From Verrucomicrobiales bacterium (GTDB lineage Bacteria; Verrucomicrobiota; Verrucomicrobiia; Limisphaerales; UBA11320): a stretch of 64,000 bases of DNA. The notes beneath the pieces are model-generated. The model searched no databases. It was not told the origin of the DNA and saw only the letters and a list, made by a program, of their open reading frames with translations. Positions 43,703 through 52,279 of this stretch are shown piece by piece (the stretch's first letter is position 1; the number at the start of each line of letters is the position of its first letter). Location of the stretch: NCBI GenBank assembly GCA_016793885.1, contig JAEUHE010000260.1, positions 51,596 through 115,595 of the forward strand, read 5' to 3'. The translations under genes were made by a program, and so were the position numbers.

Positions 43703-45196
43703 ATGAATCGTGAGTGGGCGATCGCCCAGCTGGACGCGCGCGGTGCGCCCTGGGATCTTATCGTGATCGGCGGTGGGGCCACGGGGTTGGGTGTGGCTCT
43801 GGATGCCGCATCGCGAGGTTATCGCACGCTGTTGCTCGAAGCACACGACTTTGCCAAAGCCACGTCGAGTCGTAGCACCAAGCTCATTCACGGCGGGGTG
43901 CGCTACCTGAAGCAGGGCAACCTATCGCTCGTGAGGGAGGCGCTGCGCGAGCGCGGGCTCTTGCTGCGGAACGCCCCGGATTTGGTGCACCCGTTGAACT
44001 TCGTGATTCCCGTGTCTTCCTGGTTCGAGAAGTGTTTCTACGGTGTGGGGCTGACTTGTTACGATGCCCTGTCTGGTTCGCTGAGCTTGGGAGCTACCTG
44101 CTGGTTGAATCGCGAGCAGACACTGCGCGAGGTGCCGAACCTCAATGCGACCGGTCTAGCGGGCGGGATCCGCTATGTGGACGGCCAGTTCGACGATGCC
44201 GGACTTGCGATCCGGCTGGCTCGGGCGATCTTCCTGCACTCTGGGGTGGCTCTGAACTATTTTCCCGTCCGATCTCTGCTCAAGCAGAATGGACGGACAG
44301 TCGGAGTGATTGCCGAGGATGCGGAGACGGGGCAGAGCTATGAGTTATCAGCGCGGGCAGTGATCAATGCGACCGGGGTTTTCTCCGATGCCATTCGTCG
44401 GATGGATGTACCGGGTGCGGCGGCGTCGCTGTCTTTCAGTCAAGGCGCTCATGTGGTGCTGGATCGTTCCTTTCTACCGGGAGGGACTGCGTTGATGATC
44501 CCCAAGACGAAGGATGGTCGGGTCCTCTTCGCGATTCCCTGGCAAGGGCACACTCTGGTGGGAACCACGGATACTCCCGTCCATGAGGCTTTGCTGGAGC
44601 CGCGGCCGCTAGCGGAGGAGATTCGCTTCCTGCTGGAACATGCCGGGGAGCTGTTGCAGCGAAAGCCGGTTACTGCCGACGTACGTAGCTGTTTTGCGGG
44701 CGTGCGGCCTCTGTTGAAGGCTGCTCCGGGCGTGGCGACCGCAAAACTGTCCCGGGAGCATGGATTGACGGTATCGGACTCCGGGCTAGTGAGTATCAGC
44801 GGAGGCAAGTGGACGTCCTATCGGTTCATGGCCGAAGAGACGGTGGACTGTGCGGCTCGTCAGGGCGCGTTGGAGGCCCGTTCGTGCCGGACTCGCGACC
44901 TCCCGCTGCGCGCGGCGGAATGGATTCCGACCGAGTCTGCGTTGGACGGACCGCTTCATCCGCGTCTTCCCTATCGAGTGTTCGATGTGCTGCGGTCGAT
45001 TGAGGTTGAGATGGCCCGTACGTTGGAGGATGTGCTGAGCCGCCGCACGCGCGCGCTTTTCTTGGATGTTGGAGCCAGTTTGGAGATGGCCGAACCCGTG
45101 GCGGAGATTCTTCGGAGCCGGCTGGTGAAGACCGAGGCGTGGAAACAGGATCAAGTGGCAACTTTTCGTGCGCTGGCGCGTCAATACCTACCGTAA
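43703..45196 (+). CDS. glpD: Aerobic glycerol-3-phosphate dehydrogenase
   Basis: 497 residues, membrane-associated FAD enzyme that oxidises glycerol 3-phosphate to dihydroxyacetone phosphate and feeds the quinone pool. The FAD Rossmann motif is DLIVIGGGATGLGVALDAASRG; downstream SRSTKLIHGGVRYLKQGNLSLVREALRER is the GlpD signature and TTDTPVHEALLEP, ISGGKWTSYRFMAEETVD are conserved. Closes the glycerol operon. The start ATG follows the glpK stop by three bases. Confidence 0.96.
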   Translation: MNREWAIAQLDARGAPWDLIVIGGGATGLGVALDAASRGYRTLLLEAHDFAKATSSRSTKLIHGGVRYLKQGNLSLVREALRERGLLLRNAPDLVHPLNFVIPVSSWFEKCFYGVGLTCYDALSGSLSLGATCWLNREQTLREVPNLNATGLAGGIRYVDGQFDDAGLAIRLARAIFLHSGVALNYFPVRSLLKQNGRTVGVIAEDAETGQSYELSARAVINATGVFSDAIRRMDVPGAAASLSFSQGAHVVLDRSFLPGGTALMIPKTKDGRVLFAIPWQGHTLVGTTDTPVHEALLEPRPLAEEIRFLLEHAGELLQRKPVTADVRSCFAGVRPLLKAAPGVATAKLSREHGLTVSDSGLVSISGGKWTSYRFMAEETVDCAARQGALEARSCRTRDLPLRAAEWIPTESALDGPLHPRLPYRVFDVLRSIEVEMARTLEDVLSRRTRALFLDVGASLEMAEPVAEILRSRLVKTEAWKQDQVATFRALARQYLP

Positions 45197-45696
45197 GCTG
45201 AGAAGCATCCGCCCCGTATTAAGGTAGGGAGAGACCTTTTCGAGCCCATAACAGCTCCAGGCTTTCCTACCATAGAATCCCAAAGGGATTCCGCCTCAAA
45301 GCCCAGGGTTGGCGCGAAGCAGGAGCGCCTACCCTGGGTGAGTCGTTGATTTCTGGAAAACCCCATCGTGGGGTGCGCCTGGATCGCCAACACCCCCGAA
45401 ACATCCGCAACCCACGATGGGGTTGTGAATTCTATGGCGTTTTCCCAGGGTAGCTCGTTCCTCGCAACCTTGGGCTTTGGGGCGCTATCCCGTTGGGATA
45501 GAGGTCCAAGATCTTCTGAACTTGTGGGTAATGCTTAGGTCGTGCCACCGCGGTCCATATAGAGAGGCTCCTCAGTCCGGTCCCCTTCCGCCCGCGTCTC
45601 TGCGCCCTTCCCGTCTCCGTGGTGCAATTCGGCTCCGCTTCCCTCAGCCCCGCCTTGTGACTGGACCGGGGCTGAGGTCCTGGCACACTGGTTTGC
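45197..45696. repeat. Intergenic region with a nested palindromic element
   Basis: 500 bases with no gene. Bases 45271-45339 and 45444-45504 are long imperfect complements (both contain the strings GGGAT, AAAGCCC, GGTT, CCCTGGG in mirrored order). Inside them lies a perfect inner pair CCCCATCGTGGG / CCCACGATGGGG (45361-45372 and 45411-45422). Upstream is a short string shared with 16081-16107. Downstream, CGTGCCACCGC-GTCCATAT (45541-45560) and the segment at 45597-45627 also recur at 51424-51443 and 51713-51744. Looks like a stack of non-coding repeat units. Confidence 0.75.
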
Positions 45697-46635
45697 ATGC
45701 TTTGGCGATCGCTTTGTTGCTTGCTGGTGGTGGGCTCTTACATCGAGGTTGCGGTCTGCGCTGCGACTGTTCCTCCGTCCCTAAAGAAATCTCATCCCTC
45801 CATGGCGGAGCTTCTTTCCAGTTCTCAGCCGAGTGACTGGCGACCGCTTGATCCGGAACACACCCTCTACCTCGAGTTGCCCTCCGGACGAGTGGTGATC
45901 GAGCTGACCCCCTGGTTCGCGACGGGCCATGTGGCCAACGTGAAGGCGCTCGTCCGAGAAGGCTACTTTGATGGATTGGCTATCATTCGAGCGCAGGAAA
46001 ACTACGTGGTTCAGTGGGGCGATCCCAACGCTGAGAAGGCTGGCTCAGCACGGCCGATCCGTCGCGCGGCCAAGACGCTACCCCCCGAATTCGATCGAGC
46101 TTACGACCGCCGGGTCCCCTTTACTCGTTTGCCCGATGGGGATCTCTACGCTCCCGAGGTGGGTTTCACGGCGGGGTTTCCGGTGGCACGCGATCGTCGA
46201 AACGGGAAGATGTGGTTGATCCATACCTACGGCATGGTGGGGGCAGGACGGGATGTTCGGCCCGACAGTGGCGGCGGGGCGGAGCTGTATGTGGTGATCG
46301 GACAAGCGCCACGGCAGCTTGATCGCAACGTGACTTTGTTCGGACGTGTGATCCAAGGCATGGAGAAGCTCACAACGCTGCCGCGCGGAACGGGAGCAAT
46401 GGGATTCTATGAGAAGGTCGAACAGCATGTTCCGATACGATCCATCCGAGTGGCGGCCGATGTGCCGTTAGGCGAACGAACGGCTCTGGAGGTTCTCCGC
46501 AGTGATACTCCCTTGTTCCAGGCGTTGATCGAGTCCCGCCGAAACCGCCGCGAGGAATGGTTTCAGCATGCCGCGGGCCGTATCGACATCAGCAATGTGC
46601 CCCTTCCCGTGCGCACCGTTCCTCTTCGGCCTTAG
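45697..46635 (+). CDS. Exported cyclophilin-type peptidyl-prolyl isomerase
   Basis: 312 residues with a signal peptide (MLWRSLCCLLVVGSYIEVAVCA). The cyclophilin core is VIELTPWFATGHVANVKALVREGYFDGLAIIRAQENYVVQWGDP, where the catalytic arginine is retained but the usual FHR is changed to IIR; AELYVVIGQAPRQLDRNVTLFGRVIQGMEKL is also typical. It would help fold proteins in the periplasm. The C-terminal extension (~80 residues) with LFQALIESRRNRREEWF is not in minimal cyclophilins. Single plus-strand gene, followed by the epimerase gene. Confidence 0.85.
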   Translation: MLWRSLCCLLVVGSYIEVAVCAATVPPSLKKSHPSMAELLSSSQPSDWRPLDPEHTLYLELPSGRVVIELTPWFATGHVANVKALVREGYFDGLAIIRAQENYVVQWGDPNAEKAGSARPIRRAAKTLPPEFDRAYDRRVPFTRLPDGDLYAPEVGFTAGFPVARDRRNGKMWLIHTYGMVGAGRDVRPDSGGGAELYVVIGQAPRQLDRNVTLFGRVIQGMEKLTTLPRGTGAMGFYEKVEQHVPIRSIRVAADVPLGERTALEVLRSDTPLFQALIESRRNRREEWFQHAAGRIDISNVPLPVRTVPLRP

Positions 46636-46710
46636 CGCGGCGGTGTTATGCGGGACAGCGGCTCGCGGTTTCGAGTTGCCAATGTCGGATGACTGCGCAG
46701 GATCTGCTCC

Positions 46711-47799
46711 ATGAATTTCCCCTTACGATTGGCGCTCTTGAGTTTGTTGGGGTTGCTGAACCTCGGTTCTGCTGCTGACCGAGGTTCGGTTCAACGTCTC
46801 GAGCGTTCGATCTTTGGGCATCTTCCCGATGGAACGGCCGTCGACTTGTTTACGCTGCGCAACCGTCAGGGATGTGTGGCGCGGGTGATGGGCTATGGCG
46901 CGACCATTGTTGAGTTGAGCGTGCCCGATCGACATGGGCGAATGGGAAACATCGTGCTCGGAGCGCCTTCTCTGGAGTCGTATCTAAAGGGATTCAACGC
47001 GCCAGCCTCGGTGATCGGTCGGGTGGCCAATCGGATCCGCGGAGCCCGTTTCACTCTCGATGGAAGGGAGTATCGCCTGGCGGCGAACAACGGACCAAAC
47101 CACATCCATGGTGGCAACCGGGGCTTTGCCAGTGTGGTTTGGAAGGGTAAGGCTCTTCCGGTGCGCCGGCATGAGGCTTCGGTCGAATTCGGGTACTTGA
47201 GTCGCGATGGGGAGGAGGGATATCCGGGCAATCTTCAGGTCTTTGTCACTTATACGTTAACTGACGCCAATGAATTTCGAATCGATTATCGCGCTACCAC
47301 GGACAAGGCGACCCCGGTAAACCTCACCAATCACGCTTACTTCAACTTGGCGGGTAGGGGCGATGTATTCGACCATGAACTTTGGTTGTCGGCCGACACC
47401 TATACCGTGACGGATGAAGCCTTGATTCCCACCGGCGAAATTCGCTCCGTGCGCGGAACCCCCTTGGATTTCACCACCCCTGCCAAGGTTGGTTCCCGAA
47501 TCCGGGAGCTGCCTTCCCATCTCAAAGGTTACGATCACAATTTCATCATTAAGCCAGCCCGGGGATCCCTAAGGCTGGCGGGGCGGGTGCGTGAGGCTAG
47601 CAGCGGACGCGTTCTGGAAGTTCGGACTACCGAGCCCGGTCTTCAGATCTACACCGGGAATCACCTGCAGAATGGGGCAATTTGTCTGGAAACTCAGCAC
47701 TATGCAGATTCCGTGAATCAACCTGGCTTTCCCAGCACCATCCTGCGACCAGGCAAGCGGCTGCGCAGTTCTACAGTGTTCGCCTTCTCAGCCCCCTGA
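46711..47799 (+). CDS. galM: Exported aldose 1-epimerase
   Basis: 362 residues with a signal peptide ending near LLNLGSA. Mutarotase motifs: ANRIRGARFTLDGREYRLAANNGPNHIHGG, the catalytic-His motif NLTNHAYFNLAG, and the catalytic-Glu motif AICLETQHYADSVNQPGFPSTIL. It interconverts alpha and beta anomers of sugars. The signal peptide suggests an extracytoplasmic enzyme, consistent with an organism using polysaccharides. Fifth exported protein in a 10-kb plus-strand run, though spacing (75 bases) does not prove an operon. Confidence 0.92.
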   Translation: MNFPLRLALLSLLGLLNLGSAADRGSVQRLERSIFGHLPDGTAVDLFTLRNRQGCVARVMGYGATIVELSVPDRHGRMGNIVLGAPSLESYLKGFNAPASVIGRVANRIRGARFTLDGREYRLAANNGPNHIHGGNRGFASVVWKGKALPVRRHEASVEFGYLSRDGEEGYPGNLQVFVTYTLTDANEFRIDYRATTDKATPVNLTNHAYFNLAGRGDVFDHELWLSADTYTVTDEALIPTGEIRSVRGTPLDFTTPAKVGSRIRELPSHLKGYDHNFIIKPARGSLRLAGRVREASSGRVLEVRTTEPGLQIYTGNHLQNGAICLETQHYADSVNQPGFPSTILRPGKRLRSSTVFAFSAP

Positions 47800-47911
47800 C
47801 CACCCGGCCCGGGGGGCGACGGCGAGGCCCGAATCTCCCTTGAATCTCCCGTCCGGTGTATCGTCTGATCAAGGCTCGCTTCCCCGTTCTTACCCGGGGG
47901 GTGGATTTATT

Positions 47912-49516
47912 ATGCTTAATCGACGTCACTTTTTTGGCAGGGGATCCGTGCTGGCGGCTTCGGCCGTCGGAGCCCCCTGGATTGCGCGTTCAGCGACCGA
48001 GCCGGCCCGACCCGGGCAACGGCCTCGCCATATCATTCACATCGTGAGCGACGGGATGAGTGCTGGAACGCTGAGTTGCGCCGACCAGCTGTCCTTGCGT
48101 CTTCGCGGCCGCGGTCTGACCTGGTTGAAGCTCTGCAATCAGCCGGGGTCTCATCTGGGCTTGATGGAGACCCGATCCCTCAACTCGCTCGTCACGGACT
48201 CGGCCGCGGCCTCGTCGAGCTGGGGGAGTGGGGTGCGGGTGAACAATGGGACCGTCAACCAATCCTCTAAGGATAAGCCTCTGAAGACCCTCTACGAGCT
48301 TTTCGCCCAGGCGGGCTGGAAACGAGGGTTGGTGACGACCGCCGAGATCACTCATGCCACTCCCGCTGGGTTCGCCACCTCCGTCAAGAAGCGGGGAATG
48401 GCTACCACCATCGCTTCACAGTATCTCCAACGGGAGATCGACGTGCTCCTCGGCGGGGGAGCCAAGTTCTTCGAGGCGAGCTATCGGCTCGACGGCAAGG
48501 ACCTGTTTGGCGCCTTCGCGAAAGCGGGCTACCGGATCTTGCGAACTCCGGCGGAGCTGGCGGTGGCCCCCACCGATGCGCGTTGGCTGGGAACCTTCGC
48601 AGCCTCCCATCTTCCCTACGCCTTGGACCACATCCCGGATGCGAAGCTGCGAGCGGATGTCCCGACCCTGGCCACCATGACTGCCGCCGCCTTGCGTCGA
48701 TTGGAGAAGGAGAACCATTTTATCCTGCAGGTCGAGGGCGCGCGCATCGATCATGCCTGCCACAACAACGACGCGGCCGCCGCACTGCACGACCAGATTG
48801 CGTTGGACGAGGCGATTGACGCGTGTGTGGAGTTCCAAAAACGGGTTCCTGACACCCTGCTGGTGCTCACGACCGATCACGGCAATGCCAACCTGGGTTT
48901 GAACGGAACTGGAGATTCGTACGCGGATAGCAGCAAGGTGTTTCAAAATCTCAAGGAGGTGAAAAGCTCCTTTGTAACCTTGCTTCGGCCGCTCAAGCGC
49001 CGCACAGCGGAAGAACCGCCGGAGAAGGAATTGGACGAGGAGGCTGAAAAGAAGAAGGAAGCTGCCAAATCCGCCACTGAAAAAGAACGTGAGGCCACCC
49101 GAAAGAAAAAGGAAGAGGAGAACGTGGCCACACCTACGGAGATTGTGGAGCTGGTTCAAGCCGCCACCGGCTATAAGATGCCCTACCGCAAGGCTGAACT
49201 GTTGCGTCTGCATCTTTCCAACGCCGGGGAAGCTCTCTACGATGTACGCAAATCGGATGTCAGCGCTCTCGGCGATGTGTTGTCCAATCATTTGGGCATT
49301 GGGTTTACCGGAACCAGCCATACCTCGGACCATGTTCCCGTCCTGGCCGTTGGTCCGGGGGCGGAACACTTCCACGGCTTCATTAAGAACACCGATGTCT
49401 TCCGCCACTATTTGGGGTTGGCGAAGATCGACTTTCGCAACCCCGACGAACCGCTGGTGGCAGGGGGGCCCTCCGCTACGGAGGTCGAGCGACACGGTGA
49501 CTATCAATGGGTCTGA
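47912..49516 (+). CDS. Exported alkaline phosphatase with a charged insertion
   Basis: 534 residues. The N terminus is a Tat signal (NRRHFFGRGSVLAASAVG). Alkaline-phosphatase landmarks: the catalytic-serine region LVTDSAAASSSWGSG (Ser97), the metal sites EGARIDHACHNNDAAAALHD, VLTTDHGNANLG and GTSHTSDHVPVLAVGPG. Residues 365-405 form a highly charged Glu/Lys/Arg segment (KELDEEAEKKKEAAKSATE and more) predicted as a long helix, unusual between two catalytic regions. It would release inorganic phosphate from organic esters outside the cytoplasm. Start at 47912 chosen for the Tat motif. Confidence 0.9.
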   Translation: MLNRRHFFGRGSVLAASAVGAPWIARSATEPARPGQRPRHIIHIVSDGMSAGTLSCADQLSLRLRGRGLTWLKLCNQPGSHLGLMETRSLNSLVTDSAAASSSWGSGVRVNNGTVNQSSKDKPLKTLYELFAQAGWKRGLVTTAEITHATPAGFATSVKKRGMATTIASQYLQREIDVLLGGGAKFFEASYRLDGKDLFGAFAKAGYRILRTPAELAVAPTDARWLGTFAASHLPYALDHIPDAKLRADVPTLATMTAAALRRLEKENHFILQVEGARIDHACHNNDAAAALHDQIALDEAIDACVEFQKRVPDTLLVLTTDHGNANLGLNGTGDSYADSSKVFQNLKEVKSSFVTLLRPLKRRTAEEPPEKELDEEAEKKKEAAKSATEKEREATRKKKEEENVATPTEIVELVQAATGYKMPYRKAELLRLHLSNAGEALYDVRKSDVSALGDVLSNHLGIGFTGTSHTSDHVPVLAVGPGAEHFHGFIKNTDVFRHYLGLAKIDFRNPDEPLVAGGPSATEVERHGDYQWV

Positions 49517-49576
49517 GGGCGCCTCGCCCTGGAATCCTGGTTGAAAGGATCCGTCAGCCTGCCTAGGCTCGTAGCC

Positions 49577-51355
49577 ATGAATTCCCTTTCGCTGAGGCCC
49601 GCGGCGTTACGGTTGGCTTATTTTGGAGTGTCGGTCGCTCTGTCCGCTGGAATGGGCCTTGCGGGGGAGTCTCCTCGTCCATGGAAAGGCGATGTTTGGC
49701 GGGCGCATCATCGGGTGATCGACCTGCACCAGCATATTGAAGGTCTGGAGGAACGGTTTCAGCGGGCGCTTAGAATCAATGATCGCGTGGGGGTTGGCGT
49801 TGCCGTGAATCTCAGTGGTGGCACGGTGACCCATAAGCCTGGTGAGATCTCCGAGTTCCAGCGGGTTTCCGAGTTGGCCCAGAAAGTCGCCCCTGATCGC
49901 TTCCTGAGTTACTTCAACCTGGACTACACCGGTCTGGATGATCCGGATTTCTCCGCACGGGCCGTCAAGCAAGTGGAGGAAGCCCACCGACTGGGAGCAG
50001 CCGGGCTCAAGGAGTACAAGCGCCTGGGACTTACCATTCGCAATAAGGCTGGGGAGATCCTGCCGATCGACGATCCCAGGCTGGATCCAGTCTGGAAGCG
50101 TTGCGGCGAGCTGAAGCTGCCGGTCAGCATTCACGTCGCGGATCCGAAGGCCTTCTGGCTCCCGTATAATCAGCAGAACGAACGTTGGAAGGAGCTGAAG
50201 GATCATCCGAAGTGGTGGTTCGGCGATCCTAAGCAATTTCCCAGTCGAGAGCAGCTTCTCGCCGCGTTGGATCGGGTGATTGTTCGCCATACGAACACCA
50301 CTTTCGTTTGCGTGCACTTTGCGAACAACTCAGAGGATCTGGACTGGGTTGAGCGGATGTTGGACACCCGTCCGAACATGAATGCCGATCTGGCAGCGCG
50401 CATCCCGGAGATCGGGCGGCACAATCCCGAGCGCGTGCGCCGGTTGTTCATCAAGCATCAAGATCGGATCTTTTTTGCCACCGATTTTCAGGTGTATAGT
50501 CGTTTGATCCTGGGGAGCGCTGGCGACGCGGAGCGTCCCAGCGACGACGAGGCCGCCCAGTTCTTCCATAAAGAGTGGCGATGGTTGGAAACCGAGGATC
50601 GGGATTGGCCGCACATGACTCCGATCCAGGGCGATTGGAACATCAGTTCCATTGGGTTGCCAACCGAGGTGTTGCGGAAGATCTATTTTGACAATGCGCG
50701 TCGGCTGCTGGTGCGGTCTTTGCCGTTCACCCGCATTCGCGCCGCGCGAATTGCCGAGGACTTTCCCATCGAGGGCCGGGATCGCCCGGGGACGTGGTCA
50801 CGGGCAACCCCTTTTCCTCTAGAGCAGCAGACGCAGGACGGCAAGGCGCGTCCCGAGCTGAGCACCACTTGCCGCGTGCTGTGGTCGGATCGCTTCCTGT
50901 ACCTACAATACGATTGTCCCTTCAAGACCCTGACAGTGTATCCGACTGTTCAAAAGGAGGAGCGCATTAAGAATGGGCAGGCGCTTTGGGATAAGGATGT
51001 AGTGGAGGCGTTCATCGGTTCCGATCCGGCGCATCCTGACCATTACACGGAGTATGAATGGGCGCCGAACGGAGAGTCGCTGGATCTCAAGATTCGCCGG
51101 CCCCACTCAGACTTCGCCTGGAGCAGCGGGATGGAGTCGGTCGTCACGGTGGATGAAGAGCGCAAGGTTTGGAAGTGCTCGGTTCGCATCCCCTTGAGCG
51201 CACTTTCGGAAACCGCTCCTCAGCCGGGGACGAAGTGGCGCATGAACCTCTATCGGATCGATCGAGCGCACAAAGCCTTCCTGGCGAGCAACCCCACCTT
51301 GAACGGATCCTTTCACACCTTTGACCGTTTTGGCTGGCTCGAGTTTGAGAAGTGA
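49577..51355 (+). CDS. Amidohydrolase fused to a CBM9-like domain
   Basis: 592 residues. A signal peptide precedes residue 30. The N-terminal catalytic part has the amidohydrolase metal motif IDLHQHIEG (His51 and His53), VSIHVADPKAFW and FVCVHFANNSEDLDWVERML, plus FATDFQVYSR late in the domain; the fold matches the metal-dependent TIM-barrel of the amidohydrolase-2 family. From about residue 410 a CBM9/DOMON-like sandwich follows (CRVLWSDRFLYLQYDCPFKTL, DKDVVEAFIGSDPAHPDHYTEYEWAPNGESLDLKI, GTKWRMNLYRIDR). Exported, possibly carbohydrate-targeted; substrate unknown. The first base of the signal follows a GTG-free ATG at 49577. Confidence 0.85.
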   Translation: MNSLSLRPAALRLAYFGVSVALSAGMGLAGESPRPWKGDVWRAHHRVIDLHQHIEGLEERFQRALRINDRVGVGVAVNLSGGTVTHKPGEISEFQRVSELAQKVAPDRFLSYFNLDYTGLDDPDFSARAVKQVEEAHRLGAAGLKEYKRLGLTIRNKAGEILPIDDPRLDPVWKRCGELKLPVSIHVADPKAFWLPYNQQNERWKELKDHPKWWFGDPKQFPSREQLLAALDRVIVRHTNTTFVCVHFANNSEDLDWVERMLDTRPNMNADLAARIPEIGRHNPERVRRLFIKHQDRIFFATDFQVYSRLILGSAGDAERPSDDEAAQFFHKEWRWLETEDRDWPHMTPIQGDWNISSIGLPTEVLRKIYFDNARRLLVRSLPFTRIRAARIAEDFPIEGRDRPGTWSRATPFPLEQQTQDGKARPELSTTCRVLWSDRFLYLQYDCPFKTLTVYPTVQKEERIKNGQALWDKDVVEAFIGSDPAHPDHYTEYEWAPNGESLDLKIRRPHSDFAWSSGMESVVTVDEERKVWKCSVRIPLSALSETAPQPGTKWRMNLYRIDRAHKAFLASNPTLNGSFHTFDRFGWLEFEK

Positions 51356-51925
51356 GCTGAGCTAAAACGAGGCCCGGCCGGATTTGCACCGCAGAGACGG
51401 GATGAGCGCAGAGACGATGAGGGCGTGCCACCGCAGTCCATACTCGGAAGCTCTTGAGTGGGGTTCCCATCGGCCCGCGTCTTTACGTCTCCGCGGCGCC
51501 GCGTTCATCCCCAAGAGGAAGCGGGTGGAGCTACGAACTCCCCACTTGGCCTCGTCGTGAGTCCATGCCCCATATACGGCTTTATTGGGGTGCTGCCGCT
51601 GCCATAGACACGCAGCGGCGCAGAGAGGACGGGGAGGAGACAACTCTCTGATCCTGCGTCTGGGTGCGACCGACCGGCATTCCCCCCGGTCCTCTGACGT
51701 AGGGTTCGGTCTTCTCTGCGCTCTTCCCGTCTCTGCGGTGCAAACCCGGGTCCAAGGCCAGATATGCACCGATTAGATCCTCTCCAGGTGCCCACCCCAA
51801 CTCCGCATAGTATCCTGGACCTGCCACTTTCGCGAAGCCGCCCTATTCCGGGTCCAGTTCTAGGCAGGGCGACGGTCCTGTTCTCTGTGTCAGCTTTCAA
51901 ATCCTGAGCAGTTCCCGGCCCGGGA

Positions 51926-51968
51926 CCCACGACCAACCGCGTGAACGTACGTTCAGCAACGTGGTCGT
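51926..51968. repeat. Palindromic element, copy A
   Basis: 43 bases starting CCCACGACCAACCGCG with the perfect 14-nt palindrome TGAACGTACGTTCA at 51942-51955 and ending in GTGGTCGT. Outer ends ACGACCA and TGGTCGT complement each other, so the whole unit can fold into one hairpin. Confidence 0.8.
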
Positions 51969-52091
51969 ATGGAGCACGGTGTTGGGGAGGTTTCGTGATT
52001 GCGTTACGCTACGGAAGTTTTTATGGAACAGTTAGTTGTGAGGATCTTGGGTCGAGAGAGTCGGCGCCACGCTGATGGATGGACCCGCACA

Positions 52092-52134
52092 CCCACGACC
52101 AATCGCGTGAACGTACGTTCAGCGAGTTGGTCGT
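52092..52134. repeat. Palindromic element, copy B
   Basis: 43 bases, same layout and length as copy A, in the same orientation, with only a few differences. The core TGAACGTACGTTCA is at 52108-52121. The outer strings ACGACCA and TGGTCGT are unchanged. Confidence 0.8.
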
Positions 52135-52279
52135 GCGGAGGCCAAGGTGGGGAGCGGCATTGGTGAGACCTGAAGAGTTGTGAATTGGCGGTAGCCGACC
52201 GGATACCAGGGCTCCGGCGGCTCTCATGGTGAAGCCGTAGGAAGCGGCGGCTTTCGGCGTGCCGACTTCATACGCCCGG

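Larger units (their letters stand above)
51356..52279. repeat. Long repeat-rich intergenic region
   Basis: About 920 bases without a credible gene. A 32-nt inverted repeat lies at 51383-51414 and 51713-51744 (one mismatch), bounding roughly 360 bases like a MITE or decayed element. A copy of the unit CGTGCCACCGCAGTCCATAC sits at 51424-51443. Two copies of a 43-nt palindrome lie at 51926-51968 and 52092-52134, both centred on TGAACGTACGTTCA. ORFs here repeat the peptide string WTAVARP and look spurious. Confidence 0.8.

Noticed and set aside
45432..45698. Small proteins containing WTAVARP (also 51144-51470)
   Set aside because: Both lie in repeat-rich spacers with DNA-level repeats, so they are likely spurious translations.
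48416..49507. A 363-residue minus-strand ORF opposite the alkaline phosphatase
   Set aside because: Antisense to a clear Tat-exported phosphatase; the long frame follows from codon bias.
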